Source of the DNA: Clitoria ternatea
Taxonomy: Eukaryota; Streptophyta; Magnoliopsida; Fabales; Fabaceae
DNA: 64,000 bases
Assembly (NCBI GenBank): GCA_037962975.1
Contig: CM075674.1
Location: 38,764,501 to 38,828,500 of the forward strand
Reading direction: 5' to 3'
Below the pieces are notes generated by a model. It did no database searches, had not been told where the DNA came from, and saw only the letters and a list, made by a program, of their open reading frames with translations. This document shows, one piece after another, positions 12,480 through 22,348 of this stretch (its first letter is position 1; every line of letters begins with the position of its first letter). The position numbers and the translations under genes are program-made.

Positions 12480-12796
12480 GGCTTAAATATAAATTTAGTC
12501 TCTAACAAATTGTGGATTTTGGTTTGACCCCTTAAAATAATTTTTTCGAGTTTAAGGCCCCTGTAATATTTTTTATTAGTATTTAAACTCTGCTATTTAC
12601 AAATTCTGTTAAGTGTTGAGGTGTATCAGTAATAGGTGTCACTAGGTGTACACGTGGCATGTGAGTCAAATTTTTTAATGCCTAGTAGGATGACATTGGT
12701 AATTAACTAAGATAACTAAAGGTTATTCAAGGTTAATTAAGAAATTAAAAAATTGAAATAAACTTTGCTTTCTTCGTCTTCCTTACTCACGTCTTA
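12480..12796 (+). repeat. MULE left terminal inverted repeat
   Basis: About 317 bp; starts 'ggcttaaatataaattta' and ends near 'actcacgtcttac'. It pairs along its whole length with the reverse complement of 18652-18961, with scattered substitutions and small indels. Confidence 0.8.
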
Positions 12797-12814
12797 CCCA
12801 TTCGTTTCTCGCGT

Positions 12815-15800
12815 GTGAACTTACGGAGCAAGAAGAAAACAAAGAATCGTCGATTGAGCGTGATCCAATGGTTAGTAAAGGTGTGTGTGGCTATGTGGGA
12901 CACTCATGCATTGGATGTTGGACAATTTGCTATAAAGAATATATGTGATGTCGATATTTATATTGAGCATTTAGTTGTGGATGGTGATTTGGTGTTGCAG
13001 TTAGCAGATAAAGAGGAGACAAGTTTGGTTAAGAAAGATGATGTAAGGAAAAAAGATGGCCTGGTTTAGAAGGTTGAAAGGACTAAATCAACACCCAAAG
13101 TGAGGCCATTTGGGTTACCCAATGAGCATGTCCCTAGAAAAAAATTACAAAAGTGTTAAGGAAAAATTGTTTGGTCATGGGGGTTCTAACCCAATTGGGT
13201 TGGGACAAGAAAATAAAGGTGGAAAGGGACTGGAACCAGAATGTAGTGTTGAGGTCTAGGGTGCAAATGCTGGGAATAAGGGGAGAGAGGGGCTGGAACC
13301 ATAATGTAGTGTTGAGGTCCAGGGTGCAAATGATAGAAATAAGAGGGGATATGGGGTGGAATCTGAAAGAGATACTGGGATCCAGGGTGTAAAACCTAGG
13401 AATGAGGATAGGAGGGCCTGGAATCAAAAAGAGATGTTCATATTCAGGGTGCAAATGCTAGGAATAATAGGAGAGAAAGGGTTGAATCAGGGGACAATAA
13501 GGCCCAGGGGCTCAGAGTGCAGATGTTGAGGACATGGGTTTAGGCAATGAGAACTAGGGTGATGAGTATAATGGTGTAGAAGCAGGAGTTGATGGGGGAA
13601 TGGATCACTAAAACATGGTGAAGGTGTTAATTTGGGTTTAGATTGGTGTAGTAGAGTAGATAAAGAGCAATGTGGTGACATTGACATGGAATATGAGACA
13701 GATAGAATGAGTAGTTATGTAGACTTAATGAGGATGAGGATTATGGTGATTTTGGTTTCTGACCATTTAATGAAGACAGGTTGAGCAAGAGGTTTAAACT
13801 CAGGTTGGACATAAAGTTCAGTTCAATGATTTACTTTAGATAAGCTATAATGGAGTATAATGTATATATAGGGAAACAAGTGAAATATGTCAAGAATAAG
13901 CCATGGAGGTACGGAGTTGTTTACAGTCAGGTTGGATGCATGTGGCTGGCCTTTGCAAGTAGGGTTAGTAAGACAAGCATTATTCGATTGAAGATATTCA
14001 TGGACAGGCACACATGTAGCAGGGTTTTTGAGAACAAGAATGTTAATGCAAGGTGGGTTGCAAAAGTGATTTTGCCAAAAATAAAGACTAATAGGAAAAT
14101 AAAGTTGGATGAGATAAAGACTGAGTTAAGGTTTAGTCATCAAGTAGGGATATCTAGCTTGACAACATACAATGCCAAAAAAATGGCAATTGAGATGATG
14201 GAAGGAGAGACCAACAAACAATGTGAACTTCTTCAGAACTACAATGCTAAGTTAAGGAGAGTCAATGATAGGGCTACTACTTGTAAGCTTCAATTAATTA
14301 CCCCAGGTGATGGTTTGTAACCAAGGTTTGGAAGTTACTACCTATGTCTTGATGCTTGTAAGAAGGGCTTCATGAGTGGATGTAGACCATTCATAGGAGT
14401 TGATGGATGTCATTTGAAGACCACATATGATAGGATCCTTTTAACAACTATAGGCAAGGATGCCAATGATCAGTACTTTTCTCCAGCTATAGGTGTTGTA
14501 GAAATGGAAAATAAGGAAGCTTGGACATGGTTTCTCACTTTATTACTGGTGCACATTGGACAAATAGACGCTTGGTTTTTATTTTAGATCAATAAAAGGT
14601 ATGTCCTTTTATAATGACTTATGATCCTAATATGGCATGCAAATTAATGGTTTACATTGTTTCATTTCCTGCACAGGAACTTCTACTAGCCATGAATGAA
14701 TGGAACTTAGGTTCTGAACACAGATACTGTGTACAACACTTACACAGTATTCTGAAAAAGAAGTTTGATGGTGGTGCACTCTTGAAGGAACTAATGATGG
14801 GGGCAAGTAAGGCTACATATGCACAGGTATGTTATTAATGCATCATTATAGCTTCAGCATGATTGAAGTGTTTACCCTAGATAGTCTAAACCCTAAAAAC
14901 TGTGTTTACAGGCATAAGAGGCCAAAATGAATCAGACCAAGGAGATGGATAAAGGGGTTTGGGAGTGGTTGATGGCTGTACCTAAAGAGGCTTGGTGTAG
15001 GCACCAATTCTTATACTACCCCAGGTGCGATGATGAACAACCTGTGTAAAGCATTTAATAGTGTCATCCTACCTACAAGGGAGAAGCCGATTATAAGCAT
15101 GTTGGAGTGGTAAAAGAGTTGTATAATAGTCAAATTTGTGAAGCTCAGGACCAAAGTGATCAACATTAAAGGACACATCATGCCTAAGCCCATGAAGAGG
15201 TTGGATAAAGAGCAAGAATTTTCTGCCAATTGGTCCCCATAGTGGTCTGGATGTAGGGTATTTGATGTGACACATTCAATGTTCAATGAGAAGTTTGTGG
15301 TTGATGTTGACAAAAGGACTTGTGCATGTAGATGGTGGGAACTGGTAGGAATACCATGCAGACATCCCATATATTGTATATTAGAGAGAGGGCAGTAACC
15401 AATTCATTATGTTCATGGTTATTACTCCAAGAAAACATATGAGGAATGTTATGCCAATATGGTTGGTGCAATTAATGTCCTAGACATATGGCCAACTACT
15501 AAACATCCACACACCCTGCCACCAATTTATAAACGTGGACCCGAGATGACAAAGAAACTCAAGAGAAGAGATCCAATTGATGAGGAAAAACCTAACATAC
15601 TAAGGAGATGTCCTGCACACTATCAGTGTAGAAACTATGGGAAACTGGCCATAACAAGTCTACATGCAAACAACTACCAAGACAAAATAATGTAAATAAG
15701 CTTATTGTTCTTCATTTACACTGTATAATGCATGAACGAATCATGTTCTTTATTTCTGCTTGTAAGAACCTGATCAGGATCTCATTACAGAGCAGAATGT

Positions 15801-16032
15801 TGATGACATTGGAGGAACCAACAATGCAACAGGAGGTGCATTAACTATAAGTGTTACACTAGATCAACCATGTGAACCAGATGAACCAGATGCTGCAATT
15901 TTGACTATGACTTCAACTGCTTTAGCTGCTGAAGGGACCTCAGCTTTGCTAACTGATGCAGATGTCTCTGTCAAGAAGAAGAGGGGAAGACCTACAAAGA
16001 ACATAGTACCACAGCCTAGACCAGCTACATAA
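12815..16032 (+). pseudogene. MULE transposase (MuDR-type), multiply disrupted
   Basis: Fragments in different frames follow the usual order of a plant MuDR transposase. They are: an N-terminal part with a 21-residue repeat; a MuDR DNA-binding-type section (13850-14318); the MULE catalytic core beginning 'FIGVDGCHLKT' (about 14390); 'SEHRYCVQHLHS' (about 14716); the SWIM zinc finger 'CACRWWELVGIPCRH' (about 15320-15364); and a C-terminal zinc-knuckle-like and basic tail with 'KKKRGRPTK' (about 15975). Two introns are apparent, 14599-14676 and 14827-14911, both GT..AG. Damage seen includes an in-frame TAA at 14318, stops near 14591 and 14914, and a frame change near 15020. No ATG is well placed at the start. 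The gene cannot make transposase. Domain names are from family knowledge; the motifs are read directly. Confidence 0.8.
13225..13490 (+). repeat. 63-bp tandem repeat in the transposase N-terminal region
   Basis: The anchor 'tggaa(c/t)c' recurs at 13231, 13294, 13357, 13419 and 13482, that is periods of 63, 63, 62 and 63 bp. Each unit holds 'gggtgcaaatg' and 'ggaataag'. The unit is 21 codons long, so the repeat keeps frame except for one single-base deletion in the third unit. Open frames across it on both strands follow from this periodicity. Confidence 0.8.
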
Positions 16033-16437
16033 ATAGAATCCATAAAGGGAAGAGGGAAAGGAAGGGGAATGAATAAAGAGAAGGAGGGGAACAACAACAA
16101 GTACAGGGGAAGGAGGGGGTCAAGTTGAAGGGGAAGTTGGAGATGAGGTCAACACAATGCCTTCTGAAGTTGACATGGTGGGAACACAATCAAGTCTAGT
16201 TCAACCCATGTAAACTTGGTTTTATTTTGACACAGTTGGTGTTGCTAATGTAAAATTGAACACTACATTTCCCATCTTTAAGTCAATTTCCATGTTTCAC
16301 GTTAACAAACTTTGCACATTGCAGTAAGGTAATTAGAGTAGTTATTTTCAGATACTGTAATTATTGTTAAGACACTTAGTGTTGGTAATGTAAACTTGGT
16401 TTCATTTTGAGACAATTAGTGTTGGTAATGCAAAATT

Positions 16438-17719
16438 TGTTAGGGAATCCCTAGAACATGAGTAGCGGAAAAACAGAGATTCCATAGGATTTGCAAAGTG
16501 CCGTGTTTCAAAGCACAAAACAAACACAAAAAAAAATTCGTTTTGGATTACCTCTTGAAGAACACCGAAGCAGTCGTAGCCTCGTCCTTTAGGAGTCCAC
16601 ATGAGCACTCCCACCAGAATCGCAACACTTGCCAACTGCTAGTTTGACGGCGTGTAGCTCTTGCAACTTTTGTGAATTTGTGTCTCACTTTAGTGAACGG
16701 CCTATGAGCATCTTATGCTCTATTTATAGGCTTAGGTTTAACCTAATTTGTTCTCTCTAAAGAGTGGGCTCCTTATTCATTCTAAATGAGTTAGGTCCAA
16801 TAGCTTTATTTTAGTCCAACTAAAATAAAACAAAACATTTTCTGATGGGCTTACTCTATGTGTGTGACCCTATAGGTAAAATACCCGGTCATATTAATAA
16901 TAAATTATTTTATTATTAATATAAAATAAGAGCGGCATCTAGCAATGCATCATTATGTCCGAATATTATTTAATATCAATATAACCTATAAGTGATAATT
17001 ATTTAATATCAATATCAATGCCTTTTGTCACGAAGGCATGGTCGCGTCATCCTTGTACGACCCAATTTATTTTACTTGATACCGGAGTAGACTTGATCCG
17101 AATAAATATCTAATATTTATTCTTTCTAGCATGGCCATGCGTTTTCTTAGTCTTACTCCATCAAGTGGCCTATAGATATCACTCCTGTCACATAGAAGAG
17201 ACAAATCCCATCTACATCACTCATATCCCTCTGCATAATTTGTTCATTGCCTAATCACAACCTTTATAGTCCTCTTGTTACAGAAGATGTTTAATTGTAT
17301 TAAAACAATAAACTCCTCATGTAGGAATCGTAGTGACTTGAGGTCGAAGGACTACATATACCATTATCACATTGAGAATCGTTTATGACATTCATGTAAC
17401 AATCCATGCAACGTTCTCATGGTGGGTCTGTCCAGTACATCATTACTCTTAATGTGTACCCGTGTGAAGACTTGATATCATCTATATCTATGATCTGTGA
17501 GATCGGGTCATCAGTACACTCACACACTAGTCTTAATGTAATTACATGTCCCCATGTAAATACTTGACTAGGGACATTTTAGGAATAACTTTCATATGAC
17601 CTATTACTCCAAGGATAAATACGTTTTAAAACAATTTTAAACTGAAATACTTATTTTATTGATAAGCAGAAAAATGATACAAATGAAAAAACATAAAGCT
17701 CATAGTGCATACACTAACA
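16438..17719 (-). mobile_element. Solo LTR (1.28 kb) inside the MULE, TSD AAATT
   Basis: Starts 'tgttagggaatcc' and ends 'cactaaca'. Identical 'aaatt' lies at 16433-16437 and 17720-17724. Sequences that are continuous in the MULE resume on the other side, and short strings such as 'aatgcaaaa' and 'aattgaacact' recur in the flanks. Read on the minus strand it has a TATA box ('ctataaatag', about 16715-16725) toward its 3' part. No coding region, PBS or PPT is present. By appearance it belongs to a copia-type family with ~1.3-kb LTRs. An older, oppositely oriented relative lies at 20740-21440. Confidence 0.8.
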
Positions 17720-18093
17720 AAATTGAACACTGTAATTCTCATCTTTTAAGTTAATTCTCATGTTTCATTTTAACAAAGTGTACACAATGCAGTAAGGCAA
17801 TGCTTTTTTTTTTTCATATTACTAGTCTGCCATCTAACACTACCAAAACAGATTGAAATAAAAGTCATATGCAAAAGATTCAAAAGTAGGCATCTTCATT
17901 AATAGTTCAAAGTTATATTCATCAATACAAATAATTAACAGACGCCTAAACTCAAGTTAACAGAACCCCAATTCCCATCATCACACATTTTTAGGGGCCT
18001 AATGCTATGAAAAAACTTTTTCAAGGGCTTAATGCTATATTATTAGGGACTGAACCATAAGCCAAACAGAATAAAACCATCTCTTCAACCTCT

Positions 18094-18561
18094 TCAACCC
18101 TTTACTACAACCAACACCAGGATGAGGAAGATAATGACCCACGATATTGCACATAACCACATTAGCATAAAATTCATGGTTTTGTATTCTTTTAATCTCT
18201 CTTCGAGTCTTACAACCCTATCCATTTCCCCGTAAAAAACTCCATTGCCATGGGTAGAGAAGCTAGCAGACCTTGACTGGTTTTGTTGCCCACTATCAAC
18301 TCATTTAAAATACCTACATGTGTTCTCATTCTGTAGAAGGAATGGAACAACTTCAAACATGGGTCACCATTAAAAACTAAATGAAATACAAAAACCCTAA
18401 ATGCAAACGAAAATACTATACTTACCATCCAATTAACACATTTAAAGAATGTTCTATCAGGATGTTTTGGGCTCTTGAGACTAATATAACACAGGTTCAT
18501 TACATTTATATAGCCTCCTAAATGGAGCCCTTGAGAATGACCTACTTGACCTTGTAGACAT
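18094..18561 (-). pseudogene. zf-GRF domain protein gene carried by the MULE, disrupted
   Basis: Read leftward, the segment starts with an ATG at 18561-18559 followed by a Ser/Arg-rich start, then 'YKCNEP'. After a one-base frame change come 'SPKHPDRTFFKCVNW', a clear 95-bp intron (18331-18425, GTAAGT..CAG), and exon 2 with 'NENTCRYFK'. At 18303-18301 a TGA replaces the Trp that normally ends the zf-GRF core (C-x-C ... FFxC ... CxFFKW). Past that stop the frame stays open for 68 codons and encodes a charged helical stretch and a hydrophobic membrane-like segment ('WLCAISWVIIFLILVLVVV') before a stop at 18094. This layout (zf-GRF, coiled coil, C-terminal TM) fits the small plant family typified by At4g04775, often linked to transposons. 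It is convergent to the transposase. The call is inference from motifs; the nonsense and frame defects are seen. Confidence 0.6.
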
Positions 18562-18651
18562 GGCAAACACACTTGGAAGGAGAGGGAAGAACTCTTTTTT
18601 TGCTTAGGCACCTTTTATGGTAGGTGAGGAAGAAAAGTTACCATTAAGGTA

Positions 18652-18961
18652 TGTAAGTAAGACGTGAGTGATGAACACGAAGAAAACAAAGTTTATTTCA
18701 ATTTTTTTAATTTCTTAGTTAACCTTGATTAACATTTAGTTATCTTAATTACCAATTTCATCATACTAGGCATTAAAAAAATCTGACTCAACCACATGTG
18801 CACCCAATGACACCTACTGTTGTTAATTCAACAGAATCTGTTAACAGTAGGGGTTAAATATTTTTAAAAAAATATTACAGGGATCTTAAATATGAAAAAA
18901 TTATTTTAAAAAGTCAAACCAAAATCCACAATTTGGTAAGGGTTAAATTTACATTTAAACC
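18652..18961 (-). repeat. MULE right terminal inverted repeat
   Basis: About 310 bp, the inverted partner of 12480-12796. The outer end reads 'atttaaacc' at 18961 and is followed by the TSD copy 'tttaattaa'. It may serve as promoter for the minus-strand zf-GRF gene, since that ATG lies only ~90 bp inside it (inference). Confidence 0.8.
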
Positions 18962-18970
18962 TTTAATTAA

Positions 18971-20739
18971 TAGTTCGAGCTCGAAAAATCTAATCCGTCC
19001 ATCCTAATCTCACTCTTGTTATTTACAAAAGAAATTCGAGATTTGACTGCAAAATCTCTTAACTTACACAAATCTATGCCATCATGTCGGTTACAATGAG
19101 TTAATATTTTTTATTTAATAAAATAGGTTTTTCTTTCTTTTATTGAAGATATTTTATGAGGAACTATAATTAATTTTCGCACCGCCCATTTAATTTTCTG
19201 AGTACACCCATCAGGACCTTTTATAAGTTCATTGAATCACTCATTACATTTTGGTAGTCCTTGATGGAACCAAACAATAATTTTACATTAATCGCAACAT
19301 ATATAACAAAAGGCCGCAGGAATAACTTAAAAAATTAAACTTGAATAGTAGTAGAATTTTTGGAAGATGAAACCTAATCTTTCGACTGGGAGTTTGAGAC
19401 CATCATAACTTGTTAGGATGCATTGCTCTTCTTTACACCAATCTTGCTTCCCTTCAAAATCTATTAATAACAAGAAAATAATTTCAATAATGAAGTCAAT
19501 TACACCACATGTTCATTTTTTTATCCATTAAAATTACGACAAGGGAGATGGAAATAAATATCTATATTGGGGTTCAAATCTTACTTTCAAGATAGATTAA
19601 ATGAATTTGTGTAGTTTATGTGAATTCCTCTCGTAGGTTCGATTTATAAACTTGAAAAAGTTTACCCTTCATTAAAACACTATTAAAAAGTTATTTATAT
19701 AATAAAATATGCTATCAAAAGTGTAATATATTTAAATACATAATTATTGATACATACATGTAAGTTTTCATTTGAATAAGCTCTAAAAGTAACAATGTTA
19801 CTAAATAATTTGTTTAAACTTTCGGACATTTCTATCAACTTAACCACAGATAAAAATGAAACACTAAAAACAAATGGATATTGAAATATTTTGTATAACT
19901 TAACTTTTTATTATAATAACCTATGAATATCACATTATTTATTATATATATATAAAAGAAACATTCTACATACTCTAAAATTAAGTATGAATTAATTGAT
20001 CAAATCTTTAGTTAAACTCATTTAAATGGTCAAATTAAAATTGAACAACGTTGTGGTTTGAGATGACTGCTTTGATGATTGTGCCGTAATGTCAATGGCA
20101 GAGAAAAAAAAACTTGAAAATTTAAAAAATAATTTGAAATTAGGTCATATTGTGATTCATGAAGAGTAAATAAAGTCAAATAGAGCCTAGAAAATGACAG
20201 AGAACGTCCGAGGGGAGGGTAGTTAAGAATATAAGTATTGTGTTGTCTATTGATATAAGAAGAGAATTTTGACTTCCTTATTTAAGTAGCCAATAACTAA
20301 AAAACATTCACATGCGGACCTCTCTTAAAATGATGGCTAGTAATTGCTCATTTTGTTGCAGCCGAACTTTGAATTTGAAAAATATACATGTATTATGTTT
20401 TTGTATAAGAAACCATGCAAATAATGAACAATGGTAAGGATTTCATTGGTGGCATTTGTGTTAAATTCAAAACCAAGGTGTGACTCACATAAAATGTTAT
20501 TAGTTTTTTGGTCATTTGATGGAAAAATTAACTTATCGTATGTAATTTCAAAATTATTAACTCGATGGTGAATTTGGATAAGTTTACTGAGTCTACTTGG
20601 ATTTATGAAAAGAAAAAGTTTGCAAGTTAACTTAATTTCTCTATCAAGAATTATAAATTCATGAAGATGTAAGAGTTAACTCAAGAGTTTGACAATTTTT
20701 AAATTATCCTTATTTGAGTATTATTGTGCGGACATATTA
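18971..20739. other. Intergenic stretch, no gene seen
   Basis: AT-rich with no frame that resembles a known family. A string with tRNA-like box character ('ggttcgattta') appears near 19637, but no RNA gene can be supported. Confidence 0.45.
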
Positions 20740-21440
20740 TATATCAAAACTAGTGTGTGAGTAAATTGATGATATGATTTCAAAAATAGATATGTATAAT
20801 ATGAAGTCTTCGTACGTGTATACATTAATGGTAATTATGTACTGAACCAACTCATTATGAGAATTAAGAATGTCGCATAAATTGTCACATCATATCATAA
20901 ACAATTCTAAATATGATATTGGTATATATCTAAAGTTATTATGATTCCTACACAATAAAAAATTTATTGTTTTAATGCAATCAAAGTCACATGTACAAGG
21001 TAATAATAAATATTGTATTTAGACCGTAAATAAATCATGTAGAGGGATATGAGTAATGTAAATGATATTTATCAATCTTATCTAATAAAAGTGATATATA
21101 TGAGTCCCTTGGTAGAATAAGACTAATAATTGCATAACCCTGCCCAAGAGAACAGATATTATATGTTTATTCTTATAAAACCTACTATATTATTAAGGGA
21201 CATAGATTGGATCATACAATAATAATAACGAAGGTGTTTTCAACCCAATTAGATATCGTGATAAAGGGAACTAACATACAAAGTTTATCACTTAAATATT
21301 ATATTAATTTCATATAAATTTATATTTGCATAATGATATTAAATATTAAATATTTATATTTAACATAAACCAATTATACATTTTGTATAGGGGTCATACA
21401 CATAAAGTTTACCAAAGAGTTTATTATTATTATTATTGTT
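20740..21440 (+). mobile_element. Old LTR relic related to the solo LTR at 16438-17719
   Basis: Read forward, this region aligns in order with the reverse complement of 16438-17719. Shared or near-shared blocks include 'gatgatat..', 'attgttttaat', 'gtagagggatatgagt', 'agactaa', 'atattaaat' and 'tataggggtca'. Both ends are blurred and no TSD is found, so it is a diverged, probably truncated copy in the opposite orientation. Confidence 0.6.
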
Positions 21441-21771
21441 ATTACAAAGAGAGTGGAAATGATAATAAAAGTTATGTGCTTAACTTATTTAAAAGGAAGA
21501 CCGCAACGGCTAATGTGTGTGCATAAAGTCAAATCTGGGCCTAGAGCATCATATGAATTATAAACCATAATCATTGTGGAAATATTGTGTTGTTGTACTA
21601 ACATCTGGAGACATGGTGATTTGATGAGAGTGCCCGTGACGAGACTATCACTGCTTTATGATAAAAATAGCTCATCAAGAGGTAATTGTTTTACATTTTT
21701 CCTTTTTGTGAACCATGAAAGTTTGCAAAACCTCTTGAAAGTCTTTGTATTTAATTATGGATTCCCATAAT

Positions 21772-22222
21772 TGTTGTTGTGGGAAGTCCCACATTGGAAA
21801 CTTAGAAGGGAGGGGGGGGACCTTCCTAGCTTATATAAGGAAACCCCCTCCTTTAGTTTTAAAACATCCCACCAAGAGCCTAATTAATTATAAGGGCTTT
21901 TGTGTATTCTTTCTCTCCCTTTTGTAATATTTCTAGAGTGAAATATTAATTGAGTGGTGTCCGAGGACGTAGGCAAAATTAGCCGAACCTCGTTAAATTC
22001 TGGTGTTCTTTATTGGTTATTTAATAGCTTTATTTTTAGTAGCTGTTGTGAGTTATTGTGTTATTAATTGCATAGAAAATTCTGTCTAAGGAGATTGGGT
22101 ATTAAGTGGGACCGTTTGTGACCCCTCCAGTCTTTCCTGGGAATTAGTAAGTGCAATTTTTAGTACAATTATTTACGCACTACAATTGGAGATGGGTGGA
22201 ATATTATTTCAGTTCTACAACA
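21772..22222 (+). repeat. 5' LTR of the copia element
   Basis: Begins 'tgttgttgtgggaagtccc', ends 'ttctacaaca'. It contains a TATA box 'tatataa' at 21832-21838. The early palindrome 'tgggaagtccca' with 'cattgg' is a common start of plant copia and TRIM LTRs. Confidence 0.95.
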
Positions 22223-22224
22223 AT

Positions 22225-22237
22225 TGGTATCAGAGCC
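22225..22237 (+). other. Primer-binding site (tRNA-iMet)
   Basis: 'tggtatcagagcc' begins two bases after the 5' LTR. It is complementary to the 3' end of plant initiator methionine tRNA, the usual copia primer. Confidence 0.9.
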
Positions 22238-22348
22238 AATTGGTTTCGAAGTATGCTCTGTGATTGCAGTATAGACTGATCTGTCACATCAGAAAAAATT
22301 CCATTAGGCTCCAGGCGTTCCGCATATTGATAGCTATTAATTACCAAA

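Larger units (their letters stand above)
12480..18961 (+). mobile_element. Complete but inactive Mutator-like element (MULE), 6.5 kb
   Basis: Both ends carry long terminal inverted repeats: left 12480-12796, right 18652-18961. They share blocks such as 'caaattgtggattttggttt' near the outer ends and 'aaataaactttg' plus 'actcacgtctta' at the inner ends. Directly outside are 'tttaattat' (12471-12479) and 'tttaattaa' (18962-18970), a 9-bp TSD matching at 8 of 9 positions, as expected for MULEs. Inside lie a broken transposase on the plus strand, a broken zf-GRF gene on the minus strand, and a later solo-LTR insertion (16438-17719). The TIRs differ from each other at many sites, so the insertion is old. 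Confidence 0.85.

Noticed and set aside
13134..13687. Minus-strand frames opposite the MULE transposase
   Set aside because: Shadow frames caused by the 63-bp repeat, which is open in several frames.
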